This document shows positions 10,846-20,968 of a stretch of 64,000 nucleotides of DNA, one piece after another. The DNA is taken from contig JASKOT010000007.1 of assembly GCA_032158125.1 (NCBI GenBank), positions 434,001 through 498,000 of the forward strand, written 5' to 3'. The position numbers and the translations under genes are program-made. The first letter of the stretch is position 1, and each line of letters begins with the position of its first letter. The stretch comes from Papiliotrema nemorosa (taxonomy: Eukaryota > Basidiomycota > Tremellomycetes > Tremellales > Rhynchogastremaceae). A model generated the notes under the pieces. It worked only from the letters and a program-made list of their open reading frames with translations. It was not told the origin of the DNA and did no database searches.

Positions 10846-13800
10846 CTACTGCAAGACCGGCCCAGGTTTAGGCATCTCCCTCTCTTTCGGCATCTTGACC
10901 TTTGATGCACTTCCCAACATGTTGTCAATCTCCGCTTTGTTAAAGTAATGCGGCGCCAGTTCAGATAACCAATTCCCGTCGATAGGCATACACTGCCTCA
11001 TAAACTCCTTGGAGGTCAAGACCAGCTCGTAGTACAATATAAACCTCGGAGGGGGTTGTAGACCCATGAGACAAGACGAAGGGTGGATATGAACCGTGTA
11101 GTTGTTCTTTGTCGTTTTGTATCCTCCGCCACGATCTATTCGGGCTGTGTTGTAAAAGTACCCACTCGTCATGGCCTTTTGAACGGGGATAATGTCGTTG
11201 GGTGTAGACTCGATGACCACTTCGACTCGCTCACACAGTTGAGCGAGTTGATCTCGGATATCCCGGACTCGACTGATCGATTTAAACTGGACAAAGTTTT
11301 CGTAACACCACTGTTGAGAGTATCCAGCTTCCGACCATTGCTCAAAGATGTTGAGCAGGGTGAAATGGTCTCCTCCAGGCTTGATAAACGTCTTGTGCGC
11401 TTGATCCGCGTGTACCTTCTTATCTTTGGGTCGATATAGAAGCGAGCCAGATTCCTGTAGCATCGAGATGATCGTCAAGACCTCGTGAGTGCACTTGTAC
11501 GTTTCCGAGTTGATGATTGTCTTTGACAGCATCGGGTCCACCGGGAACTCGGCCATCCGCCGACCCAGCCGTGTGAGCTCTCCTTTATGGTTGAGCGCGC
11601 CCAAAGCGTACAACAATTCGAAAGACCGAATGATCGTCTCCGCAGGGGGTTTGTCCAAGAAATCAAAGTTGAGCACATCGTTGATACCCAACGATTTGAG
11701 CATAAGCACGACCGTACCCAAGTTAGTCCGCTGGATTTCCGGGATTGTATCCTCCAACAACTCATTCTTGAATGCCCATTTGGTATACAGCCGGAAAGCC
11801 TTTCCTGCTCCTACTCGACCAGCCCGTCCAGCTCGTTGTTGTGCCGATGCCCTAGAGATTGGCTCGACCACCAGAGACGACATTCCAGTCTTTGGGTTGT
11901 AGTTGTTTTGCTTGACGAAACCGGGGTCTATAACATAGACGACTCCGTCGATGGTGATGGACGTTTCGGCGATATTCGTCGCCAAGACGACCTTTCGAGC
12001 GCCTGGCGGTGTCGGTTCAAAGATTTTTGACTGCATCTCAGACGGCAAGTTGGCGTAAATCGGGGCAATGATCAACTCTGGCACCTTGTCGCCTAGCGTG
12101 TACATGGTTTCTTTGAGATTCTCTTCGGTCGCTTCGATCTCATCTTGACCCGTCAAGAATAGTAGGATATCACCCGGTGGCTGAGTTGTGTGTATCTGCA
12201 ATATTGTCGTGACGGCCGCGTGGATGTAGTTTGCTTCCGGTTGAGAAGTGTAAAACATGTCGACAGGGAATCGACGACCTGGGACATCGAAGATGGGGGC
12301 GTCGTCGAAGAATGCTGCAAACTTTTGAGCATTCAGCGTAGCGGACGAAATCAAGATGCGCAGTTCGGGTCGAAATCTAGCGATATCTTTGATCAACCCA
12401 AAGAGGATATCCGTACTGAGTGTCCGCTCGTGAGCCTCGTCGATGATCAATGCCGAATAAGTCGATAACTCGGGGTCGGTCAAGAACTCTCGTAATAACA
12501 TTCCATCCGTCATGTACTTCAAGACCGTCTTGTCGGAAGTCATATCCTCGAATCGAATTGAATATCCAACTTCCTGACCTAACCTCGTGCCTACTTCGTC
12601 TGCTACACGGGCAGCAACCGACATGGCGGCCACACGACGCGGTTGTGTACATCCGACTTTCATGCCGTTTTTCGTGTACCCAGCTTCGTGCAGGTATTGC
12701 GGTAGTTGTGTCGTTTTACCGGATCCCGTTTCAGCGACAACAACGAGGACTTGGTGATCGGCAATAGCTTCGAGTAATTCGTCTCTGAATTCGTAAATCG
12801 GTAATGACTTTCTCGTCTGCTCAATGGTCATGGCTAAATCGTTAACAACCGAGTTCCACAGCGAAAAACTGGACTGACCTTTCTTCTCTGCTTCCGCAAT
12901 CTGGTTCATCAACGCCTCGCCCTCGGCCGTTAATGTCCCCTCCATCTTGCCCTCTTGCAAGAATTTTATCCCTTGACTCTCATCAAAGACATAATCATAT
13001 GCGTCTTCCACAACTTCCACATCCATCGCCCCGGTCCTCAGATCCGTTTTGTACCTTTGAGAATCTTCCCACTGATCCACGTCGGTAACAAACTGCCCTT
13101 CGACAGGTTTGGCCTCTTCATACCTCGCATACAGGGCATTCTTCCTCTTCTTCGCGTCCATCTTCCCTTGCTCCGTCAGGTAATCCTCAGGTAGCATGTA
13201 ACCCCCCGTCCCATCATCTATACGTTGTCGAGCTTCCATGATCTTTATCAACTCTTTCTTCCGTTCAAACTCTGCAATTTCCCTCTTTGACATTTGTTGA
13301 TTTCTAAATAGAATCTTCTCATCTTCGATCTCCAGCTTGAGCAGATCGAGTCGTTGTGCCTCTCGTTTATTGAGATACTCTTGTCGAGAGTGTAATCGTA
13401 GATCGTCCATGACCGCTCCTCGAGCCGTAGGATCATCCGCCAACAAAGACCGTCGTTCCGCTTCGAGTCCACCTTGCGTTTTGGTCGATTTATCAGTGAC
13501 GAGTTTCTTGGTCCGATCCCTATCTTTCTCTTTCATCCGCTCTGCAAACGCATCTCTATCGGCCAGATCCTCCAGCCGTTCCCTCTCCAGCCTTTCTTCC
13601 TCGGTCTCCTTTGGCCCATCATCCTCCAACTCGCCATCATCCAACCTGGCCCGTTTCGGACTGGGTTCCGGTTCAGGTTCCGGTTCATCATCCCAATTGC
13701 CTTCAGTCTCCCTCCTCCTCTGATTCACCTTCCTATCTCCCTTGACCGCCGAGACTGACGCCGACGCTAGGTCTTTATTCTTCTTCTCCTTTTTCCTCTT

Positions 13801-14103
13801 CTCGCCAGACCGACTGGATTCAGGTTCATCCTCGACCACAAATGCGTATTTCTTATTCACCGTCCCCGTTGCGCTCTTGCTACTTTTCACCTTCTTCGCT
13901 CGAGGTACCAGGGCGTAGAGCTGAGATGCAAAAGCTTGCGTATCAGGAGAAGCGTCGAGTCCTGCGCCGAGAAGCGACGAGTACAGGTCGCCAGGCGTTT
14001 TCGAAGTTGTAGCGAGGGTGTGAACGTAATCTACCGTGGCGGCGTCAGAAGACCCCATCACCCGGACCACATTGTCCCCAATGTATGTCTTGAGATCAGA
14101 CAT
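10846..14103 (-). CDS. PRP2: Pre-mRNA-splicing DEAH-box RNA helicase Prp2/DHX16
   Basis: A single uninterrupted frame encodes 1,085 residues starting MSDLKTYIGDNVVRVMG, which aligns in style with the N-terminus of DHX16/S. pombe Cdc28. After a long charged Lys/Glu-rich region come the DEAH helicase motifs in order: GETGSGKTTQ (I), TQPRRVAA (Ia), DEAHERT (II), SAT (III), LTGQDEIE, TNIAETSIT (V) and QRAGRAGR (VI). The winged-helix, ratchet and OB-fold regions follow (GALNHKGELTRLGR; FIKPGGDHFTLLNIFEQW). This ATPase activates the spliceosome before the first transesterification step. The frame stays open for 118 codons upstream of the chosen ATG, but those residues have no family resemblance, so the start at 14103 is preferred. 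The absence of introns is striking in a window where most genes have several. Confidence 0.94.
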   Translation of the reverse strand: MSDLKTYIGDNVVRVMGSSDAATVDYVHTLATTSKTPGDLYSSLLGAGLDASPDTQAFASQLYALVPRAKKVKSSKSATGTVNKKYAFVVEDEPESSRSGEKRKKEKKNKDLASASVSAVKGDRKVNQRRRETEGNWDDEPEPEPEPSPKRARLDDGELEDDGPKETEEERLERERLEDLADRDAFAERMKEKDRDRTKKLVTDKSTKTQGGLEAERRSLLADDPTARGAVMDDLRLHSRQEYLNKREAQRLDLLKLEIEDEKILFRNQQMSKREIAEFERKKELIKIMEARQRIDDGTGGYMLPEDYLTEQGKMDAKKRKNALYARYEEAKPVEGQFVTDVDQWEDSQRYKTDLRTGAMDVEVVEDAYDYVFDESQGIKFLQEGKMEGTLTAEGEALMNQIAEAEKKGQSSFSLWNSVVNDLAMTIEQTRKSLPIYEFRDELLEAIADHQVLVVVAETGSGKTTQLPQYLHEAGYTKNGMKVGCTQPRRVAAMSVAARVADEVGTRLGQEVGYSIRFEDMTSDKTVLKYMTDGMLLREFLTDPELSTYSALIIDEAHERTLSTDILFGLIKDIARFRPELRILISSATLNAQKFAAFFDDAPIFDVPGRRFPVDMFYTSQPEANYIHAAVTTILQIHTTQPPGDILLFLTGQDEIEATEENLKETMYTLGDKVPELIIAPIYANLPSEMQSKIFEPTPPGARKVVLATNIAETSITIDGVVYVIDPGFVKQNNYNPKTGMSSLVVEPISRASAQQRAGRAGRVGAGKAFRLYTKWAFKNELLEDTIPEIQRTNLGTVVLMLKSLGINDVLNFDFLDKPPAETIIRSFELLYALGALNHKGELTRLGRRMAEFPVDPMLSKTIINSETYKCTHEVLTIISMLQESGSLLYRPKDKKVHADQAHKTFIKPGGDHFTLLNIFEQWSEAGYSQQWCYENFVQFKSISRVRDIRDQLAQLCERVEVVIESTPNDIIPVQKAMTSGYFYNTARIDRGGGYKTTKNNYTVHIHPSSCLMGLQPPPRFILYYELVLTSKEFMRQCMPIDGNWLSELAPHYFNKAEIDNMLGSASKVKMPKEREMPKPGPVLQ

Positions 14104-14583
14104 GTCGGGCGAGGAGGCGTAGGACGAGTTACGCTCAAAAGAAGGGATGTACTTGCTCTGTCGCGAGCTTGGTAGTTCGACGAAATGGGTGGCGAAAAAT
14201 AGGCGCGTGAACTGCAAGACTCGACTGGTTGATCTGCTTCTCGAGGTCCTGCAGGCCCTGCTGCAACCGCTACCGCTGACCTTGCGCGTTGTGTACAACA
14301 ATAGACGCAAAACGGTAGCATGTTGGGTCTGACCATGCGATGGCCCATGGAAGACGGCAAGGGGTTGATGTTTTAAGACCTTCCTACCGCGGCTGTGCCC
14401 AGCGTTGCGGTCAGTGTCTGGTGAAAGAGGCTCTAAGTGTCTATGATGCATTTGCATTTTCCACTATTTCTTCAGAAAGAAAAAGAGTAAAAATGTTTGT
14501 AGTAGTAAGTATTGCTACAGTGAAATCATACCGCCATCCACCTTCAAATCCTTTACGCCAAGTCTTGCCCTGTTGCGTAGGCT

Positions 14584-15929
14584 CTACCATCCCGTAGCAA
14601 TCTCCTTCACGCTCAATCCCTGGAAAGCGATCTTATAGACCTTCTCAAACAGAGGGTAGGCGTGAGCTCTTCGTCGAGCCACCAGGAAGTTGTTGACTTC
14701 CTCGGCTGTTGCTGTTCCTTGCAGCTTTTGACCGTTCAACAGCTTCCTCTCCAACTCGTCGAACGACTAATCATCAGTGAGGTCTGATAAGATGGTGTAG
14801 ACTTTACTCACTAGACCGGTCCTGGCGTATTCCTCGGCACATTTTCTGTTTCGACCTCCATAACAAGTCGTGATGAGATCTGCGATACCCGCTGATTCAT
14901 TTGTGAAAGTCTCTGGCTTGGATCCCTCGAAGAACTCCAAACAGAATTGCCTCATCTCTCCGAGACCGATTCGCAAGATGGCAGCTTTGGTGTTTCCACC
15001 CAAACCTAGACCATCGACGAATCCAGCTGCGAGAGCCACGACGTTTTTCAGGGCTCCAGAGAGGGAGACACCGGCCACGTCGGGTACGGTCGAGACGTGG
15101 AATACGGAGGGAGCGTGGAAAACGGCATCCCAGAGGATGGCGTCAACCTGAGATGGGACACCGATCGTCGTCTCACAGAATTGACCTTTGGCCACTGTTC
15201 ATCAGTACGAGTATCACAAAAGGGTAGCCAAAAAATGGGAAACTCACCCTCGAGAGCAATGTTGGCTCCGGACAAGGCGGAAGTGGGTGTCCCGAGTTTA
15301 CCCTCGATGACCGAAGCGAAAGTCTGGATATCGGTACCTTCGACTTGAACACCCTTGATGGCAGTCACGGCCCGAGCACCGGGGTAAACAGCATTGGCCC
15401 GTTGCAACTCGTGCAACACAGTGTGGAGGAATTGATGGGGAGTGACGAAAACGAGAAGGGTAGCGTCGTTGACCACGTCTTTCAAGTGTGGGACGGCGAC
15501 TAGGTTCTTGGGAAGGTGGATGTCGGGGAGGTATCGAGAGTTCTGGTGTGTTCGGTTGATGACGTCTGTTAACTTTTTACCGTTCACCTGAGAATTAGAT
15601 GACCGTACAAACTAGTCAGAATGATGAGATGGGTAGTCATGGTTTGGGTACTGGACGGGTTCACTTACGTGCTTCTCTCTAACCCACATTCGGACTTCCC
15701 GGTGGAACTCGTTGGGTCGTTTGGCGACGTTTTCCGCGGCAATCTTTGCCAGAGCAGTACCCCATGATCCGGATCCAATCACTGCGACCTTGTGTTTGCC
15801 AGAAGGCAGAGGAGAAGGAGGGAGAGATGGGACGGGTGAAGAAGGTCGAGTGGCTGCTGGTGTAGTGACCGTGGAGCCGATTTCGAGCTCGGAAAACTCT
15901 TTGGTAGGTGAAGAAGCGGATGATGACAT
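14584..15929 (-). CDS. GPD1: Glycerol-3-phosphate dehydrogenase [NAD+]
   Basis: Cytosolic Gpd1 reduces dihydroxyacetone phosphate to glycerol-3-phosphate with NADH, the committed step to glycerol and a source of glycerolipid backbone. A 45-residue Ser/Pro-rich N-terminal extension precedes the Rossmann motif [10 protein letters not shown]. The C-terminal catalytic domain shows [31 protein letters not shown] (catalytic Lys and Asn region), [11 protein letters not shown] and ending VKEIATGW. Four exons: start ATG at 15929, second exon from about 15587, third from about 15195, last ending with TAG at 14584-14586. The start was chosen because it is the first ATG in frame before the conserved fold. 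It is divergently arranged with the GPP-like phosphatase, which would use its product. Confidence 0.96.
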
Positions 15930-17029
15930 GGTGTGGTGATTTGTTGTGTTCTGTTCAATGACTGTCAAGGTGATTCTCGTGTGTGGTGAATGTGATAGTA
16001 TCTATCAGTCGATGTTGAAGTTTTCTGACGAGAAGGTTGCAAGTACTGGGGATGAAGTGAGAAAGTGACGAAGCACCTCTGATCTACGGAACTATCTACC
16101 AAATCACCAGAGAAGAGTGATGCCATCCTCATCCAAACCCAGCCCACCCAGACCCGACCTGTGCCACCCGTACCACCCGTACCGTCTAGGGTAAAGGGGT
16201 CACTTGATTATCTCTGCCCAAGACCCCCCTTAATTCCCTCGTTTACGCTCCAGCAGACCGCACAGCTTGCGCCGTCAAGCGAGACTCCCCAACCGGACTC
16301 TAGCCAGATCCGAAACGTCACTGGTTTCCCATGTAAAAATTTTGGGATCTCCTCTACGTCTTCTGCGCCAAACCCGCCAGCCCGCCGTGCAACGTATCAT
16401 TCGGACGAGGTCATCGGAAATTTTAGAGTGGGGGAAAGGGCACACGCAGATGATGAATTGAAACAGGGTGGGGGGATGTGTGACGTCAGCCAATCTCCGT
16501 CATTTCTCTCCCGGCGGTAAGTGTTTGTGTTGAGAAAAAATTGTGGTTCAGCTCGTACCCTTGTCTCTCTGGATGGTGCATCTGTCTATTGGGGTGTAAG
16601 CAGAGGATGAGCGAACGGACGTTGGATTATTCAAGCATGAATTTTTCATCGAATGCGCCATACCCTATTCACGCCAAAGCATGATGTGGCGGGATTCCCA
16701 GGATGAAGTCGTGGGTTTTAGGGTGGAGCAGTTGCAGTCCCCTGTCAAAATCCGTCATCGGGTGTTCTGCCTGCACAGGCGAACAACCAAGCAAATGCAC
16801 ATCTCTGCCCCATGACTTCTTGGGTGGATCCTAGCTAAGCTGGCAGATGATTCCGCGTGCATAGAGGTGTCCAACCTGATCAACTTTTTCGTCATCTCAA
16901 TCGCATCGTACTTTGACATTCAACCAACTCTCACCTTCACCTTCACCTCGTCAAAACCACCTCGACATAGTCGACCTTACACAAACCATCTCCCTACACT
17001 CTACCGTCTAATCAAGTAACACACCCACC
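15930..17029. promoter_or_regulatory. Shared GPD1/GPP intergenic region with CRE, CCAAT and STRE-like cores
   Basis: No convincing gene lies in these 1.1 kb. A perfect TGACGTCA palindrome (ATF/CREB/Sko1-type CRE) sits at 16481-16488, with CCAAT beginning at 16490. STRE-type cores occur as AGGGG at 16195-16199 and CCCCT at 16226-16230 and 16739-16743. In S. cerevisiae and S. pombe such elements bind HOG-pathway factors (Sko1/Atf1, Msn2) at glycerol genes. Regulation here is inferred from sites and context only. Confidence 0.5.
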
Positions 17030-18362
17030 ATGTCCGTATTCACCAAGCAAGCCTTTACCATGTCGGCCATGCCAACGCCGGCCTCTTCCCAACCCGCCTC
17101 TACCGCCCCTTCCCGACGATCTTCCTTTGCCTACCCAGCATCAGGAGCCATGACTCCCGCTGCTGATCCTCACATTGTCGAGATCAACGTCGAGTCAGTC
17201 TTGTTCGACATGGACGGTACTCTGATCAACTCGTCCCCAGCCGTCGTCAAGGCTTGGTCCATCTTTGCCGAGACCTACCCTCTGGACCTCGATGACATTT
17301 TGAGGTGTAAGCGATACAGCAAATCCATATTCTTCTGTGCTGACAATTAGCCGCTCACGGTATGAGGACGATTGACGTTTTGAAAAAGTGGTGTCACATT
17401 ACCGACCCGGAGATCCTCGAAAAGGAGGTTGTCCGATTCGAGACTGCCATTTTGGACGCAGCAGAGGAGATTGGACGAAGCGGATCAGGAGGAAGTGGTA
17501 TTGAAGTTCTCCCAGGTGTCAAGAAGCTGTTAGATGACCTGAGCTCCGAAAAGGAGTCTCGAGGTGGGGAAGAGAAATGGGCCATCTGTACCTCTTGTAT
17601 GTGGACCATTTCCTGATCCTCTATCAAGAACGATGCTGACTTCAGCTACCTACTTCTACGCCGGTCGAGCTATTCCCATTGCCGGATTGACGACACCCAA
17701 GGTGTTTGTCACTGCCGACTCGGTCACTCGAGGTAAACCATTCCCCGACCCATACTTGCTCGGTGCGGCAGGTTGCAACGCCTCTCCTTTCGAGTGTGAG
17801 TCAGATCTGCTTCACACACAGGCCACCGACTGATGCCCCAGCTTTGGTCGTCGAAGACGCACCCACGGGTATCCGATCCGGAAAGGCTTCCGGTGCTCGA
17901 GTCCTGGCCACTTGTACATCTCACGAGCGGGAGGAACTCGAAAAAGAGCGACCCGATTTCCTCGTCGACGATCTTTCCCACGTTCAAGCTTCCTGGGATC
18001 CCGAAACAAACACTTTCAAATTGATCATTGAACAACCCGTCGACAGGGTACAACCTAAAGCCACTCCAGATGTGACACCCGTTGTAACCCCCGCTGGATC
18101 TCGTATGAACTCGTTCACCGGTGGTCGATCTGGTGGATTCTTCCCCAAAGCATCAGACGAATTGACAGGTAACGACTCGGTTGTTGGATCGCCCGCGGCT
18201 TCGAGACCTGGAAGCAGGCCTGGAAGCCCACCCAACGGAGAAAAGGGTGCCGACATTGAGAGGAGACCAAGTCAACAGGGTGTTACTTTGGAGGCGTTCA
18301 AGAGGGCTTTCGCGGGTAACGCGAGGAAGAACAGGAACACAGAGCTGAACCAGGATGAGTAG
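17030..18362 (+). CDS. GPP1: HAD-family sugar/glycerol phosphatase (GPP/DOG type)
   Basis: The fold is HAD with motif I LFDMDGTLINS (nucleophile Asp and acid/base Asp), the HGMRTIDVL cap motif typical of yeast Gpp1/2 and Dog1/2, motif II ICTSS, motif III Lys in RGKPFPDPY, and motif IV VVEDAPTGI. Exons are 17030-17306, 17351-17596, 17646-17795 and 17842-18362. The joins restore ILRSAHGMRT, ICTSSTYFYAG and SPFESLVVEDAP. Gpp enzymes dephosphorylate glycerol-3-phosphate to glycerol; Dog enzymes act on 2-deoxyglucose-6-phosphate and related sugars, and sequence alone does not separate them well. The divergent neighbour GPD1 argues for glycerol-3-phosphatase. An N-terminal Ser/Pro-rich leader (about 55 residues) and a C-terminal low-complexity tail (about 100 residues) are absent from yeast Gpp. 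It converges with the WLM gene. Confidence 0.85.
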
Positions 18363-18534
18363 AGAACCAAGGACCGACGAGCATTAGATCATAGAGAACC
18401 CGCGTTTGTTTCCATGCGTGCACAAATGCATATGTAGCTATTCTACGGCCCTGGTCGTAAAGCTTCGTTCCGTCATTTTTGTCATTACTCGTCACCACCC
18501 CCTGGCCATTGCTGTGGTTGCTAAATGGACAAAG

Positions 18535-20658
18535 TCAGACTTCTTCGACTAGCGTGCCATCCGGTCGAGCTCCGCACATTTCTGCTTATGAGCTGACTCA
18601 TGGATGAGGATTCCATCCACCCACCGCATCGCCCATGATCGGCGATATTGGCGTAAGTGCACACTTCGCAGGACCATCCAGGTCTGCCATCCGCACTTAG
18701 GACCAAATCCCCATCCGACTCGATCCCGTGCCCGCCTAATTTCTGCACTCTTCCATCGGTATCCGCGACCAACCCAAGATCCTTCTTGATCTCCGTATCA
18801 ACCATAGAAGCGCCAAATCTAGGTCGGGAGCTCGACGCGGGTCGTTTGCGCGGCGGAATCATACCCTCGTCGGTATGAGGCGAGAGCTCACGCTTGACAG
18901 GGTTGGATCGATTCTTGAGGGAAGGGAAGAACTCTTCCCAACCACCTCGCAAGCCCTGCTTCTCTTCCTCGTCCATCTCCTGATCCATCTCTCGTTTTCG
19001 AGACCAAGCATCTTGGTGCGGATCGGGGACATCCTCGTCATCTGGGTCCACCTCGGACCCATCGTCCTCGCTTACCAATTCCTCCTTAAGCATCGAGGTC
19101 GACGGCCCAGCCAGAGCAGCTAAGCGTTTCTCTGCCGCTGCAGCTCGTAGCTCTGCTGCCCTATGCAGTCAGTCGTGTACTTCAGACCTTGACATTGCCC
19201 AACAGACGTTTTGCTTTTAGCGCTAAGGCGCATCAGCTCGCAAATATCAAGTAGACCCCAGAGCTCACACTCTTCCCCGGCTGTTGCCCTCCGTATACCA
19301 TGCATTATCCTTCTTCCACTTTCTTGTCGCTTTTGCCTTTGCCTTCTTGATTTCCAGCCCCTCGCGTAAGTACTCTTGCGTGAGCTGCTCGATATCCTCT
19401 TTGCGCCTATCCTCGACTTCCTTTGTAATTTCTGCCTCTCAGCCGACCTCATCATATATATTGCAGCCACAACGTACCCTGCTTCCCATCCAGTCTTCCG
19501 GAACTGGCTCCCATTTCAACATTATTCCTGCTGCCAGCCTTTCTATTGTAGTCCGTTTGTCTTCCGGACCGGTGTGACGCTTCTCCCTTGACCAAGCCAG
19601 GAGCAGCACTTGCTTTAGGCCCTCTTCTCGGTCGACGTGCTTTCCGAGCGTCCCTGAAGGTATCAGATCACATTCACACAGCGACTGGGGTGCTCACCCG
19701 GCTGTCACTCCACACACATACTCTGGGAAATCTGCAGGGCCTTCCAATCAGCTGGGTTCCGACTGAATATGGACGGCGTAGGGGAAGACTAACGTAGGCC
19801 TTCTCCTCCCATTTTGACGTTGTCCTTCAGACGGTGTCCATCTGACCAGAATCCTGCCAGTGAGCTGTTATCACCATGTTGGCTCTAAAACTCACCATCG
19901 CCAAAGTAGCCTCTTGCTTGCATGACTCGTACCTCCTCTTTGATCTCCGCATTGAGCTATCTGATGAGCTACAAGAAGGTAAAACGGTGAAGCTACCTTC
20001 TGGAACTTGGGTCCGTGATTCATGTGCTGGATACATCAGCTGTCCGCCGATCCGTCGACATGGTCACTTGCCTGTATATGCGCCATCTCATGGCACATGA
20101 CCGATGTGATGTACCTCAGTCTTGATGTCGGCGCTTTTCAACTCGGAAAATGTGACTACTGACGGCAGGAATCGACCGGTCGGACCGCGTAGGACCAGCT
20201 CGATAGATTGTCCAAAATTCCAATTTCTACCGGCAAACTATCCGTCAGGACGATTAATGAGCATTGCGTGTGGCGCGCACCACAAGATTGTGTTCTGCTT
20301 CTTCTAGTGTGCCGACAAACATGAACCGGTGTTCCATGATCTTCTTCATTTGCGCGGCTGGGTGTCAGAGCATCACCGGTAGGGAACTCTGATGATGTAC
20401 CGACAGCTCTGAGTATCATTTCTGCGTCCTGCTCATTCAGCTCCGGCGAAGAAATTCAAGGTGGAGCTGACTGACGGTGTGATCATCTTTGACGCGAAGG
20501 GACCTAATGAACCCTACATATCTTGCTCCTTAGCAACGATCAATGGGGCGTCGAGGAGTATTTACGGATTAGGATTGGCCTCCCGCTCATTCATCCGACT
20601 GTCTGTCAGCTCAACGCGAAGTGTGGATACAGCCAGCTCACAAGCCTGGCGCCTGCAT
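18535..20658 (-). CDS. WSS1: WLM-domain metalloprotease, Wss1-like
   Basis: Wss1/SPRTN-type proteases cut DNA-protein crosslinks and work with SUMO and Cdc48. The assembled product begins near MQAPGF-RMNEREANPNP-YVGFIRSLRVKDDHT, continues DAEMILRAVAAQMKKIMEHRFMF (split here only for length), and then carries the zinc motif HEMAHIQHMNH, the HExxHxxxxxH signature of WLM proteases. After it come GPKFQKLNAEI, GYFGDGFWSDGHRL and VKMGGEGL. An acidic region follows, and the C-terminus is a RanBP2-type finger, WSCEVCTYANIADHGRC-EMCG, ending DGTLVEEV before TGA at 18535-18537. Many short introns are needed; one appears to be a GC-AG intron inside the zinc motif. The 5' end is uncertain: 20658 is the first ATG consistent with the WLM start, but an upstream exon is possible. 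It is head to head with NPL4. Confidence 0.85.
20027..20071 (-). other. GC-AG intron within the WLM zinc-binding motif
   Basis: On the minus strand the exon ends ATATACAG and the intron starts GCAAGT, the canonical GC-AG donor context CAG|GCAAGT. It ends GCTGATGTATCCAG, with a branch-like CTGAT. Splicing joins HEMAHIQ to HMNHGPKF, restoring the third zinc ligand. Confidence 0.75.
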
Positions 20659-20968
20659 GTCTTCGACTCTGACCTTCTGGTCGACGTCTACAGGGTCAAA
20701 GTTGAAGGAAGATGATATGGGGTGAGTCCAGTCAACCGTGGCCCCCTGCCAGTGACCGAGGATTGCGTTCGGTTATATCAATTTGATTCCGCTTCCTCCT
20801 CCTCCTTCCACCTCCACTCGAGAGACGCTGGCGTCATGTCTATAGCATCGTGTACATTCTACCATTATCACTTCACCCCATACGTCTCACGGTCTCGAGC
20901 TCAGGACGGCTAGTCAGCACAGATCGAGAAGATAGGCTAACCAGCGAGCTCCAAGTCGTTCAGCGAAA
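20659..20968. promoter_or_regulatory. WLM/NPL4 bidirectional promoter region
   Basis: About 310 bp separate the two proposed starts. The part next to the WLM start (about 20659-20715) reads open in frame with it on the minus strand (...FNFDPVDVDQKVRVED) and could be an upstream coding exon. I found no distinct regulatory motif. Confidence 0.4.

Noticed and set aside
10370..10948. A 192-codon plus-strand open frame between the aquaporin and PRP2
   Set aside because: Low-complexity, no domain, and it runs into the well-supported 3' end of PRP2 on the other strand.
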